Below, piece by piece: positions 1 through 6,596 of a stretch of DNA of 6,608 bases. The notes under the pieces were generated by a model. That model saw only the letters and a list, made by a program, of their open reading frames with translations. It made no database searches and was not told where the DNA came from. The DNA lies in the NCBI GenBank assembly GCA_018659505.1, contig JABJMI010000816.1, positions 1-6,608 on the forward strand. Direction: 5' to 3'. Position 1 is the stretch's first letter, and each line of letters starts with the position of its first letter. A program made the position numbers and the translations under genes. Source of the DNA: Planctomicrobium sp. GTDB lineage: Bacteria; Planctomycetota; Planctomycetia; Planctomycetales; Planctomycetaceae.

Positions 1-387
1 CACGAATTCTCGGGCGGACAACGTCAACGCATCAGCATCGCACGCGCACTCGCTGTGAAATCCGAATTCATCATCTGTGACGAGTCGGTCTCTGCACTCG
101 ATGTTTCAGTACAAGCCCAAGTCCTGAATCTCCTCAAAGACCTGCAGGAAGAATACAACTTGACCTATGTCTTCATCAGCCATGATTTGAGCGTCGTCAA
201 ATTCATGTCCGACATGATGGCAGTCATGAACGCCGGGAAGATCGTCGAATTCGGTCCCTCAGAGTCAATCTACGAAGACCCAAAAATGGACTACACCAAA
301 CGACTCATTTCATCGATTCCGAATGATTCACTGGAGTTAATTCGTGAACGTGTTGAAAACCGGAAAAAGACTCGAGCTTCAAAATAG
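1..387 (+). CDS. Peptide-type ABC transporter ATP-binding protein (OppF/DppF-like), C-terminal part
   Basis: This is the C-terminal 128 residues of an ATPase that powers uptake of oligopeptides, dipeptides or similar solutes through an inner-membrane permease. The frame is open from base 1, and the Walker A and Q-loop regions lie upstream of the window. Numbering from base 1, the visible motifs are the ABC signature FSGGQRQR (residues 3-10), Walker B FIICDE with its catalytic Glu (23-28), the D-loop SALD (31-34), the '[12 protein letters not shown]' stretch typical of the Opp/Dpp family (34-45), and the H-loop His in ISHD (61). The tail [11 protein letters not shown] corresponds to the oligo_HPY C-terminal region, with MDYT in place of the usual HPYT. 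All catalytic elements in view are intact. The stop is TAG at 385-387. The same C-terminus would be seen in a fused two-ATPase protein of the YejF/GsiA type, so the full length is unknown. Substrate cannot be told from this part. The family call is firm. Confidence 0.95.
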   Translation, partial: HEFSGGQRQRISIARALAVKSEFIICDESVSALDVSVQAQVLNLLKDLQEEYNLTYVFISHDLSVVKFMSDMMAVMNAGKIVEFGPSESIYEDPKMDYTKRLISSIPNDSLELIRERVENRKKTRASK

Positions 388-405
388 ATTGTGATTACAG
401 AAATT

Positions 406-433
406 CACCACGGAGACGCTGAGGCACGGAGGA
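406..433. repeat. CACGGAG-type intergenic spacer repeat
   Basis: The motif CACGGAG occurs twice, at 409-415 and 425-431, within a GA/CG-rich run that begins 19 bp after the ABC gene stop. Phrases of the form 'ccacggagacac(a)gaggcacggag' are, to my knowledge, scattered in intergenic regions of many environmental bacteria, including planctomycetes and cyanobacteria. Nothing suggests that it is coding. The window shows only two tandem copies of the heptamer, so the dispersed-family assignment rests on recall. Confidence 0.35.
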
Positions 434-461
434 CGGCAAGCTCTTTCAAAGAAGGTTGGAA

Positions 462-487
462 GTTTTTGTCAAAAACATCCTGTTTTT
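462..487. terminator. Weak candidate terminator or attenuator-like AT hairpin pair
   Basis: GTTTTT (462-467), AAAAAC (471-476) and GTTTTT (482-487) lie in a row. The central AAAAAC can pair with either neighbour, giving two mutually exclusive 6-bp hairpins with loops of 3 or 5 bases. It lies 75 bp after the ABC gene stop, where a + strand terminator is expected. The stems are AT-rich and there is no separate U tract after a GC stem, so this is not a textbook intrinsic terminator. Confidence 0.25.
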
Positions 488-493
488 AAACGT

Positions 494-550
494 CTAGGTA
501 GCTGTGGCTCAGTAGGAATGCCGGCAGCAATTTATCCACAACCACCTTAG
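494..550. repeat. REP-like imperfect palindrome between convergent genes
   Basis: The left arm CTAGGTAGCTGTGG (494-507) matches the reverse complement of the right arm CCACAACCACCTTAG (536-550), with two mismatches and one single-base gap. The 28-base centre contains the perfect 8-bp palindrome TGCCGGCA (519-526), centred on the same axis (about 522) as the outer arms. It sits between the + strand ABC gene and the - strand glycosyltransferase gene, the usual site of REP elements and bidirectional terminators. No transposase is nearby. Whether it is repeated elsewhere in the genome cannot be seen here. Confidence 0.45.
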
Positions 551-591
551 TAGATTGCACCCCGCGGAGTAGATCGACTCTGTTGCCAATC

Positions 592-2292
592 TTACTTCTT
601 CTTTGAGATTGTTTCTTGCCAGGTTGGGATTTCGACTGGTAATTGATTTTGAGTGGACGGAAGTTTTCCATCGAATTCCCATAGAAAGACTTTGTAACGA
701 CGCCCCGGCTTTTCGTATTGAATGAACAGCTGACTTTGAGAAATTTGGCGAAAGAGAGTTGGATTGGAAATCGCGGTTTGATGTGCCAAAACGAATTCAG
801 GGTAATGGGCATCTCTACGAGGGTGAGCAGGTGATGATTCACAGGTCACGACGTACCGGATTCCACCCGTTTTTATGACCTCGATGACGTCATTCTGAGT
901 ATTGACAAGTTGCTCAACTGCAACTTTTGCATAAGACGGCAGTCGCCTCGCAAGAACGCGGTCACCGCGGACGAGATGTCTTTTTCCTTCGATGCCAGCA
1001 TGGGATCGATACCGGAAGATTAAATCCTGATCTTCATGACATGCCATCAGCACATTTCCTTCGCGGGGAAGTGTAGACATTTCGTTTGCTAAATTTTCAT
1101 AACCAACGACACCATAGGGAACCTTTATGAGCAGTGAAAGATTTGCACTGAATGCAAACACAATTATTGCGAATTTCACTGTTTGAATACTTTTCCGACG
1201 AGGTTTCCAGAGGAAAGTCCCCGCAGCTAAACCCGCCATTGCGGGAATGACACCAAAGAAATGCCGCAGTTCGAAGGATGACGGAACGAATACTTTAAAG
1301 ACAGTAAAAGAGACAAGCCAGCAAAGAAAAAAAACTCCAACAGGATGACTTTTTCTAACTCGATAAAACCTGAAAGCACCAATCAACATTAATAGCGAAG
1401 TGCCCCAAAAAAGCATCGGTCCCAATGACTCTGAAAAGAAGAGAACATTATTCCAGGTGATGCCCTGTTCTTTACCATCAGCGGCAAATTCATAGCGTGC
1501 AAAAGGTTTTGCGAACTGTAAGTATGCGACTCCAAAAACAAGGTAAAAGATTGACGGAAGTATGACATGTGGTGAAAGCATTCGGCGCCAACTCCCAATT
1601 GCAACCGAAAAGAGAAACCAGGCTGGTAACACGCCGGCTGTTGTATACCTGCAAAGAAATGCAACATATGCGAGACTAAATGCTAGCCACACATACCGCG
1701 AACGATTCGTTTCGATCCACATTAAGAAAGATAGTGACGCTAGGAGAATCATTGCAGTTGCTGGAATCTCCGACATCGTTGTTCGCGACCAGTGAACAAC
1801 TTCAGGTGTCGTCAACCAGACGCATGCTCCAAAGAATGAAGCTTTCCCGTTGAATTGATTTTTGCGAAGAATTCCATAGAGAGACCACGTCGCCAAGCCA
1901 AGCATTAACGAAATAAACAGCCGGACGGACCAGTATGAAGTTCCAAATATAAGGCAGGACAGTGCCATTAACCCAGGGTAGCCTGGGGGATGAAATGGCA
2001 CGCTGAAACCTGGATACTGGGTATAATACTCTTTGGCAAATTCTAGAGGTTGAACATACTGACCTGAGTGGATCCAATCGTGGATCATCAAAGTTGCATT
2101 GCGATATCTGGCAGCGTCAGGCCAAAGCGAACCAGAGCGATCGACGTGAAACATGCCAATCGTCAATGAGAAAAGAAGCAGAATCGAAAGAAACCCTAAA
2201 TCCTCCGACCAACAATTGATTTTTTTTAAGGAACGGTTGTCATTGAGTTGCGCCTCGTTGATAGAGTTGCTCTCTGACCCTGAAGCAAACAT
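592..2292 (-). CDS. ArnT/PMT-like GT-C membrane glycosyltransferase (family 39/83 type)
   Basis: This 566-residue integral membrane protein probably moves a sugar from a polyprenyl-phosphate donor to a lipid, glycan or protein on the periplasmic face. After a polar N-terminus, TM1 lies near residues 32-50. The first periplasmic loop carries the acidic residue of the GT-C active site in PDAARY (Asp59) and the family motif HPPGYP (101-106). A second conserved acidic motif, MSEIP, is at 173-177. ELRHFFGVIP (341-350) matches the Arg-aromatic-Pro motif near the last helices of the PMT_2 family. About ten membrane segments are readable up to residue 389. Residues from about 395 form a soluble periplasmic domain of about 170 residues that I do not recognise, with a Lys-rich end. 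The ATG at 2292 follows AGGGA at a spacing of ten bases; the stop is TAA. The gene stands alone, converging with the ABC gene, with no sugar-donor or polysaccharide genes in view. The fold and family are confident; donor and acceptor are unknown. Confidence 0.88.
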   Translation of the reverse strand: MFASGSESNSINEAQLNDNRSLKKINCWSEDLGFLSILLLFSLTIGMFHVDRSGSLWPDAARYRNATLMIHDWIHSGQYVQPLEFAKEYYTQYPGFSVPFHPPGYPGLMALSCLIFGTSYWSVRLFISLMLGLATWSLYGILRKNQFNGKASFFGACVWLTTPEVVHWSRTTMSEIPATAMILLASLSFLMWIETNRSRYVWLAFSLAYVAFLCRYTTAGVLPAWFLFSVAIGSWRRMLSPHVILPSIFYLVFGVAYLQFAKPFARYEFAADGKEQGITWNNVLFFSESLGPMLFWGTSLLMLIGAFRFYRVRKSHPVGVFFLCWLVSFTVFKVFVPSSFELRHFFGVIPAMAGLAAGTFLWKPRRKSIQTVKFAIIVFAFSANLSLLIKVPYGVVGYENLANEMSTLPREGNVLMACHEDQDLIFRYRSHAGIEGKRHLVRGDRVLARRLPSYAKVAVEQLVNTQNDVIEVIKTGGIRYVVTCESSPAHPRRDAHYPEFVLAHQTAISNPTLFRQISQSQLFIQYEKPGRRYKVFLWEFDGKLPSTQNQLPVEIPTWQETISKKK

Positions 2293-2317
2293 CGGCTAAG
2301 AATCCCTTACTGCGACT

Positions 2318-2362
2318 AAAATTCGCGACTTTTTCGAATTTTCAACAAACTGATTTTCGAAT
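2318..2362. promoter_or_regulatory. Possible operator or leader structure upstream of the glycosyltransferase
   Basis: TTTTCGAAT occurs exactly twice in the same orientation, at 2331-2339 and 2354-2362, 23 bp apart, or about two helical turns. Each copy contains the palindrome TTCGAA. A perfect 8-bp inverted repeat, AAAATTCG (2318-2325) with CGAATTTT (2335-2342), overlaps the first copy and could form a hairpin in the 5' leader. The site lies 26-70 bp before the ATG. The pattern fits a paired operator, but AT-rich DNA produces such repeats by chance. Confidence 0.25.
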
Positions 2363-2365
2363 ACT

Positions 2366-2393
2366 GTTCTAGTTCATGCCGCTTCGTTGTCAC
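2366..2393 (-). promoter_or_regulatory. Weak sigma70-like promoter candidate for the glycosyltransferase
   Basis: Read on the - strand, GTGACA (2393-2388, five of six matches to TTGACA) is followed after 16 bp by TAGAAC (2371-2366, four of six matches to TATAAT). Transcription would start near 2359 and give a leader of about 65 bases containing the TTCGAA repeats. The matches are modest and were picked by eye, so this is only the best candidate seen close to the gene. Confidence 0.2.
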
Positions 2394-2520
2394 ATGTTTT
2401 CAGCTTTTTACCTCTAATTTAAAGGGTTGTCGAACTACTAGACAGGTCGGATGTTCAAAAAAAAATCAGGGAAGTGATTATAGACTAGATAGAACCTGCG
2501 AAATCGGAACGAATGGCGCG

Positions 2521-2561
2521 ACTCTAATGTAATGAATATAGAGTAATGCTCGTGGTGAGCA
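2521..2561. repeat. Two adjacent short hairpins
   Basis: ACTCTA (2521-2526) pairs with TAGAGT (2539-2544) across a 12-base loop. Two bases later TGCTC (2547-2551) pairs with GAGCA (2557-2561) across GTGGT. Both stems are perfect but short. They lie mid-spacer, about 230 bases downstream of the channel gene, and neither is followed by a U tract on the - strand. The function is unknown and chance is possible. Confidence 0.25.
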
Positions 2562-2685
2562 CGCAGTTTACGGGAGGCAGCGAAAAACGTTCGAGGAATA
2601 TCGCCAGCTACCTACTCAATATATAAAAAGCACTGAGATCTGATGGGAATCTGCTTGTTACTTGAGCAAGTAGTTTAAATTCCAA

Positions 2686-2758
2686 CACGCAGAGAGTCCC
2701 CAGACCCTCTATTGCTTGGAACACAGAGTTAACGGTTTTTTCTTTGCGACTCTGCGTG
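2686..2758. repeat. CACGCAGAG / CTCTGCGTG inverted repeat
   Basis: A perfect 9-bp inverted repeat, CACGCAGAG (2686-2694) and CTCTGCGTG (2750-2758), encloses 55 bp. The right part reads like the 'ctttgcgtctctgcgtga' phrase that I recall as a dispersed intergenic motif of environmental bacteria, and it resembles the CACGGAG repeat near position 410 in style. It begins 32 bp after the channel gene stop. It may be a spacer repeat, a degenerate MITE-like element or part of transcript termination. Confidence 0.4.
2690..2711 (-). terminator. Candidate 3' hairpin of the channel transcript
   Basis: On the - strand RNA, AGAGGGUC pairs with GACUCUCU across a UGGG loop. This makes an eight-pair stem with one G-U wobble, and a further U-G pair can close it. 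It lies about 80 bases after the channel gene stop. No U run follows, so a Rho-independent terminator is not established. It could equally protect the 3' end. Its arm at 2691-2694 is shared with the outer inverted repeat, so the two foldings exclude each other. Confidence 0.25.
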
Positions 2759-2789
2759 AGTTTTTCAGATTCACTTTGCAGCCGGCGTC

Positions 2790-5700
2790 TTATGCAGCTT
2801 GTGATTCGTCATCTCGTTGCTCGGATTCATTTTCATAAATGACTGGTAGTTTCATTTCTTTGGTGGGCATACTGCGAACGTGCAGGTCCATTTGTGGGAA
2901 GGCGATTTCGATGCCGGCTTTGCGGAATTCCCGATCGATCGTTAAGTGCAGGTCTGTGATGACTCGTAATCGATTGTCTAAGTTTGGTAGGTAAACTCTA
3001 AGATTGAACGACAGGCAGCTATCGCCAAAGCCGTCAAAAGAGGCAATAGATGGCGGGTCGTTGAGGACCACTGGATTCTCGGCTGCGACTCGTTGGAGGA
3101 TTTCTAAGGCGAGGTCTGTGTCAGACCCGTATGCGACACCAACATTGACCACGACTCGGTTCGTTTTATCAGAGAGTGTCCAGTTTAGAAGGCGACCGGT
3201 GACGAATTCTTTGTTAGGAACAATGTATTCCTTTCGATCCCAATCGATGATCGTCGTCGCACGGATTTGAATTTTAGAAACGCTCCCAGTGACAGTATCA
3301 ATGGTGACGACGTCACCAATTCGAATCGGTCTCTCAAAGAGAATGATTAAACCTGATACGAAGTTGGCGAAGATTTCCTGCAATCCGAAACCGAGACCAA
3401 CAGTCAAGGCAGCCAGCAACCACTGCACGCTCGACCAGCCTATTCCGATTGTTTTCGCAGCCCAGATCATTCCGATTGAAATACAAGCATAGCGACAAAG
3501 GGTCGTAACCGCGTTTCGTTCTCCGTGATCGAGTGGGAGTCGCTGTAATAGGGAGAGTTCCAACAATCCAGGCAAGTTCTTACTGCCCAGGACCGCGACT
3601 GCCACGATTCCGAAAGCGAATAAGAAATCTCCGAGAGTGATCCATTCTTGCTTAGGGACATTTCTTAATGAATCTAGCCCTTCCGCAGTCTGGTAAGGTT
3701 CTACAACGTTGACTGTCGTACTCCAGATTTCAACACGATTGAAGACTTGTAAAGCAGGCATGACTTGCGACCAGATCATCCAACTGCCACTCAGCATGAC
3801 CACGCATGCGACCACGCGAAGCAGTTTTCGCATCTGTTGGTTGATCGCAGTTAAGTCAACTTGAGGTTTATCGACTTGAGGAACAGGACTCTGCTCGCCG
3901 GCGTCGTCTCTTTGATTCAAACTGGCTTCTGCTCTTCGAGCGCGTGCCTGTTCCATTGCCATTTGTTTACGCACAATCATGATCCACTGTGTGACGAGTG
4001 TGTAGGCGATTAGGATTGAAATGGAAAGCCATGAGGTGAATTGCAGTCGAACAAGAAGTTGTTCAGCCGTGTATTGGTAACCGAAAATTGCCATGACCGC
4101 CAAAGTAGCGGGTGCTAAAATACTAAGGGGATACCAGAAGTTGCGAGTCCGGTACATCCAACCATCCTGGTTGGCTTTTAATAAGCTACCGAGAATCTGT
4201 CCGGATGGTTTCAGCATGCTTACTGAGGCGATGACGAGCACGAGGCAAAATGCGATAAACGCGAATCGCCCAACTGAATCAGCCCAGTACCCTTCGTTGT
4301 AAACATCAGAAATAACTGTCAGGAACATCAATGGCAAACTGACCAACATCAATACGAGCAATTTCTTATGAACCGCTGCCATTGATTTCGGGTTCCATTC
4401 GAGGAATGTTTCTGAGATCCCTCGTTTGCGACTCAATTGCCGTAAAACTTCCATAGTCCAAAAAGCGATTGCCGTCACCTGTAGTGCGGTACCGAATGCC
4501 AATGTAAAGTCATTTCCCGAGACCGATGTGAATCGCCAGCCAATGAGCCACATCAGAGTTGGCCAGACAGACGCGACAACCAAAGTCAGACACAACGCTG
4601 TAAGAGTTGAGGATAAATTTGTACTCAACTGATTTTTCGTCTTTTTCCCAAGCTTGTTAATGAGCTTGCGGATTTTCTGCGAAAACAGCAGAACTATGAT
4701 CGCTGTAAAGAGTGCCAGTAAGGAGATGTATTTATGCTGCTGAAGATCATCTTTCAGCACGCCCGTTGCGACACTTAGATTCTTTCGGGAGAAGATGACC
4801 CGAGAACCAGCCGCCACTCGCGGAAAAGTATTGAGATTTACGACTCCAGCACTGCGAATCCAAAGAACTCGTTCATCAATGAAGTTCTGATAGTCAATGA
4901 TAGTATCATTGAGTTTCCCGCTGCTGACTTCTAACTCACCAAAAGCCGTCATCGCCTTCGAGTAATCTCCCAGCAAGTCTCCGAGATACTTGCTTCGATC
5001 ATTCAACAGATCACGAGCCATGTCGCGGATCTCTTCGGGAGTCAGTGTTCGTTGCGGCTCAAGATCGCTGAGTATCAAATCGAGTTGAGCCTCGATGTCT
5101 CCCAGGTTGTTACGTTCATCTTCCAGTGGCATTAACTCAAGTTGCAGACGAGAAATTTCTTTTGTTGCGAAGCGTCGTTTCTCACGGAATTTCCCAGGTG
5201 ATGGCAACTTGTTACGTTGCTTTCGCAACAGCATACCCGCCCCGGTTGAGAGTGCCCCTAAACTTTCTTTGTCACGTAAATTCTGCAAATTCTTAGAGAG
5301 CTCTTCATACTTCAGATTGATCTCTTTTAATGACTCGGAAGCTAAGTGCAGACTGTCTTGTAAAGTTTTTCTCTCTTGCGTGAGGATTGCATTCCGCTGT
5401 GCTAGTTCTTTGAGTGCAGGATGAGTATTACGTAGGGTCTGTTTCGCTTCGAGCGCCTGGCGTTCACTTTCGATCCGTCGGGCGTCAGTGATTGCGACTT
5501 TCCAGTTTTCGAGACGTTTGTCGAAATAGTTTTTCTGCCGCATCAAGCGATCACGTTTCAACGGGAATAATTCATTCAATGCTTCATAGCGAGTTTGCTC
5601 GATACGGTACTGTTCGAGTTGCTGTTGGAGCAGAATCACGAACGCTTCCTGATCTGCCTTTCGAGCTTGCGTCGTATTGGGAGTTTCCCCTTCGACGGCG

Positions 5701-6596
5701 GGAGCTTCAATCGCTTTTTTCGTGTCTGCAAGTTGCTGCTTTGTTTTTTCAATCAGAGCAGGCATTTGCGGCTTGCGCTCAGCTCGAACTTTCTCCCGCA
5801 CTTTCCAGGCTTCCAGTTCTCTTAAGTTCTCGTTTGCAAGTTCTTCATCAACGAGACGACTTTGCTCCAGATCAGCGATTGAGAGTGGACTCTCGATCTC
5901 AAGCGTTGACTTCGCCACAGGTTGTTCAAGTTCGAGTCGAATCTCTTTAATCGTTGTGGGACCGTTGTCCCGCTCAGCTTTCAGTTCCGCCGTTTTCTTA
6001 ACTGAGTCGGCAGCGAGTCTTAAGGATTCAGTTGCTCGCTGATAGTGCTGGAGAAGTTGAGTTTTGACCTCTTCCGCAAGATCAGTTTGAGCTTCAACAG
6101 AGGCTTGCCGGCGTTGAATTTCCTCAAGTGTAATCAGTGCCGGTTTGTCGTCAGGATTTGCGGTTGTTGCTGGAGCTTCAACGGCAGGTTTTGCCGGTGC
6201 AGGTGCTGCTTCTTTAGCGACAGAGGGCTGGCTCGTTACCGCTGGCTTAGGTTCATCTTTGGTTATCGTCTCAAGACTCGCCGTCTGGACGGGGGAAATC
6301 TTGACTTCAACAGTCTCGTTTGACACTGGTGTCACCAGATCAAACGCATTTGCACTATCGAGATACTTCCACTGTAGACCAGTCGGTGGCGGCGTTGAGG
6401 TAAAGACTGATTCAGGTGAATCAAAGTTTACTTCTGTTGCAGCAGAATGGTTTAAAATAACCGGTTCCTGGGCAACGATTGATTGTTGCTGGGCAGCTAT
6501 GAACAGCAACAAATAACACAAATCGCGGATGTACGAGCGACTAGAATTGATGTTGGTTATCGTTGATGGATTGGTTTTATTGGACATCATTGTCAT
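2790..6596 (-). CDS. MscM/MscK-type large mechanosensitive channel (MscS superfamily), possibly 5'-partial
   Basis: This giant channel opens under membrane tension and releases ions and small solutes during osmotic downshock. Residues are numbered from the edge codon TTG at 6608. A signal peptide has its core at 30-46 with likely cleavage after SIVA. A Pro/Ala/Lys-rich linker lies near 118-155. A long Glu/Gln/Lys/Arg-rich coiled-coil periplasmic region (about 156-590) resembles the MscS_porin domain. Eleven membrane segments start near 624, 663, 699, 747, 777, 824, 858, 930, 990, 1034 and 1062, matching the eleven predicted for MscK and MscM. The last is the pore helix GLGFGLQEIFANF (about 1071-1083), followed by FERPIRIGD and the beta domain with IVPN. 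The C-terminus ends in an acidic tail. The pore and vestibule sequence resembles E. coli MscM (YjeP) more than small MscS. At about 1268 residues it exceeds MscM and MscK (about 1110-1120). ATGs at 6596, 6590 and 6587 lack a clear ribosome site, and the frame runs open to 6608. The first ATG is chosen provisionally. The stop is TAA. Confidence 0.95.
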   Translation of the reverse strand: MTMMSNKTNPSTITNINSSRSYIRDLCYLLLFIAAQQQSIVAQEPVILNHSAATEVNFDSPESVFTSTPPPTGLQWKYLDSANAFDLVTPVSNETVEVKISPVQTASLETITKDEPKPAVTSQPSVAKEAAPAPAKPAVEAPATTANPDDKPALITLEEIQRRQASVEAQTDLAEEVKTQLLQHYQRATESLRLAADSVKKTAELKAERDNGPTTIKEIRLELEQPVAKSTLEIESPLSIADLEQSRLVDEELANENLRELEAWKVREKVRAERKPQMPALIEKTKQQLADTKKAIEAPAVEGETPNTTQARKADQEAFVILLQQQLEQYRIEQTRYEALNELFPLKRDRLMRQKNYFDKRLENWKVAITDARRIESERQALEAKQTLRNTHPALKELAQRNAILTQERKTLQDSLHLASESLKEINLKYEELSKNLQNLRDKESLGALSTGAGMLLRKQRNKLPSPGKFREKRRFATKEISRLQLELMPLEDERNNLGDIEAQLDLILSDLEPQRTLTPEEIRDMARDLLNDRSKYLGDLLGDYSKAMTAFGELEVSSGKLNDTIIDYQNFIDERVLWIRSAGVVNLNTFPRVAAGSRVIFSRKNLSVATGVLKDDLQQHKYISLLALFTAIIVLLFSQKIRKLINKLGKKTKNQLSTNLSSTLTALCLTLVVASVWPTLMWLIGWRFTSVSGNDFTLAFGTALQVTAIAFWTMEVLRQLSRKRGISETFLEWNPKSMAAVHKKLLVLMLVSLPLMFLTVISDVYNEGYWADSVGRFAFIAFCLVLVIASVSMLKPSGQILGSLLKANQDGWMYRTRNFWYPLSILAPATLAVMAIFGYQYTAEQLLVRLQFTSWLSISILIAYTLVTQWIMIVRKQMAMEQARARRAEASLNQRDDAGEQSPVPQVDKPQVDLTAINQQMRKLLRVVACVVMLSGSWMIWSQVMPALQVFNRVEIWSTTVNVVEPYQTAEGLDSLRNVPKQEWITLGDFLFAFGIVAVAVLGSKNLPGLLELSLLQRLPLDHGERNAVTTLCRYACISIGMIWAAKTIGIGWSSVQWLLAALTVGLGFGLQEIFANFVSGLIILFERPIRIGDVVTIDTVTGSVSKIQIRATTIIDWDRKEYIVPNKEFVTGRLLNWTLSDKTNRVVVNVGVAYGSDTDLALEILQRVAAENPVVLNDPPSIASFDGFGDSCLSFNLRVYLPNLDNRLRVITDLHLTIDREFRKAGIEIAFPQMDLHVRSMPTKEMKLPVIYENESEQRDDESQAA

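Larger units (their letters stand above)
2293..2789. other. 497-bp non-coding spacer between the two - strand genes
   Basis: I see no credible gene here; all frames are broken by stops at short intervals. From the glycosyltransferase outward it holds the promoter candidate and TTCGAA repeats (2318-2393), an A9 tract (2457-2465), two adjacent hairpins (2521-2544 and 2547-2561), a hairpin formed by CTGCTTG (2651-2657) and CAAGTAG (2667-2673) with one G-T mismatch, and the CACGCAGAG inverted repeat (2686-2758). No tRNA cloverleaf or CRISPR-like array was seen. Its size suggests that the two flanking genes are transcribed separately. Confidence 0.6.

Noticed and set aside
486..842. 118-residue frame on the - strand across the end of the glycosyltransferase
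   Set aside because: Most of it lies inside the glycosyltransferase in another frame, and the rest covers the 494-550 palindrome. It has no recognisable domain and no ribosome site.
1389..1667. Short frames on both strands inside the glycosyltransferase
   Set aside because: They overlap a gene with clear family motifs in another frame and have no domain of their own.
2457..2470. A9 tract as the U run of a - strand terminator for the channel gene
   Set aside because: No stable GC stem lies next to it on the required side (only CAGG with a distant CCTG), and it is over 300 bases from the stop codon.
2605..2614. CAGCTACCTA matching the reverse complement of 495-504 in the palindrome
   Set aside because: A shared 10-mer is expected by chance many times in 6.6 kb, and the flanks do not align.
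5492..5950. 152-residue open frame on the + strand opposite the channel
   Set aside because: It is antisense to the coiled-coil region, where Glu/Gln/Lys-rich codons leave few stops on the other strand. Its Ser/Arg/Phe/Leu-rich product is typical of a shadow frame. The same holds for the other + strand frames between 5095 and 6516.
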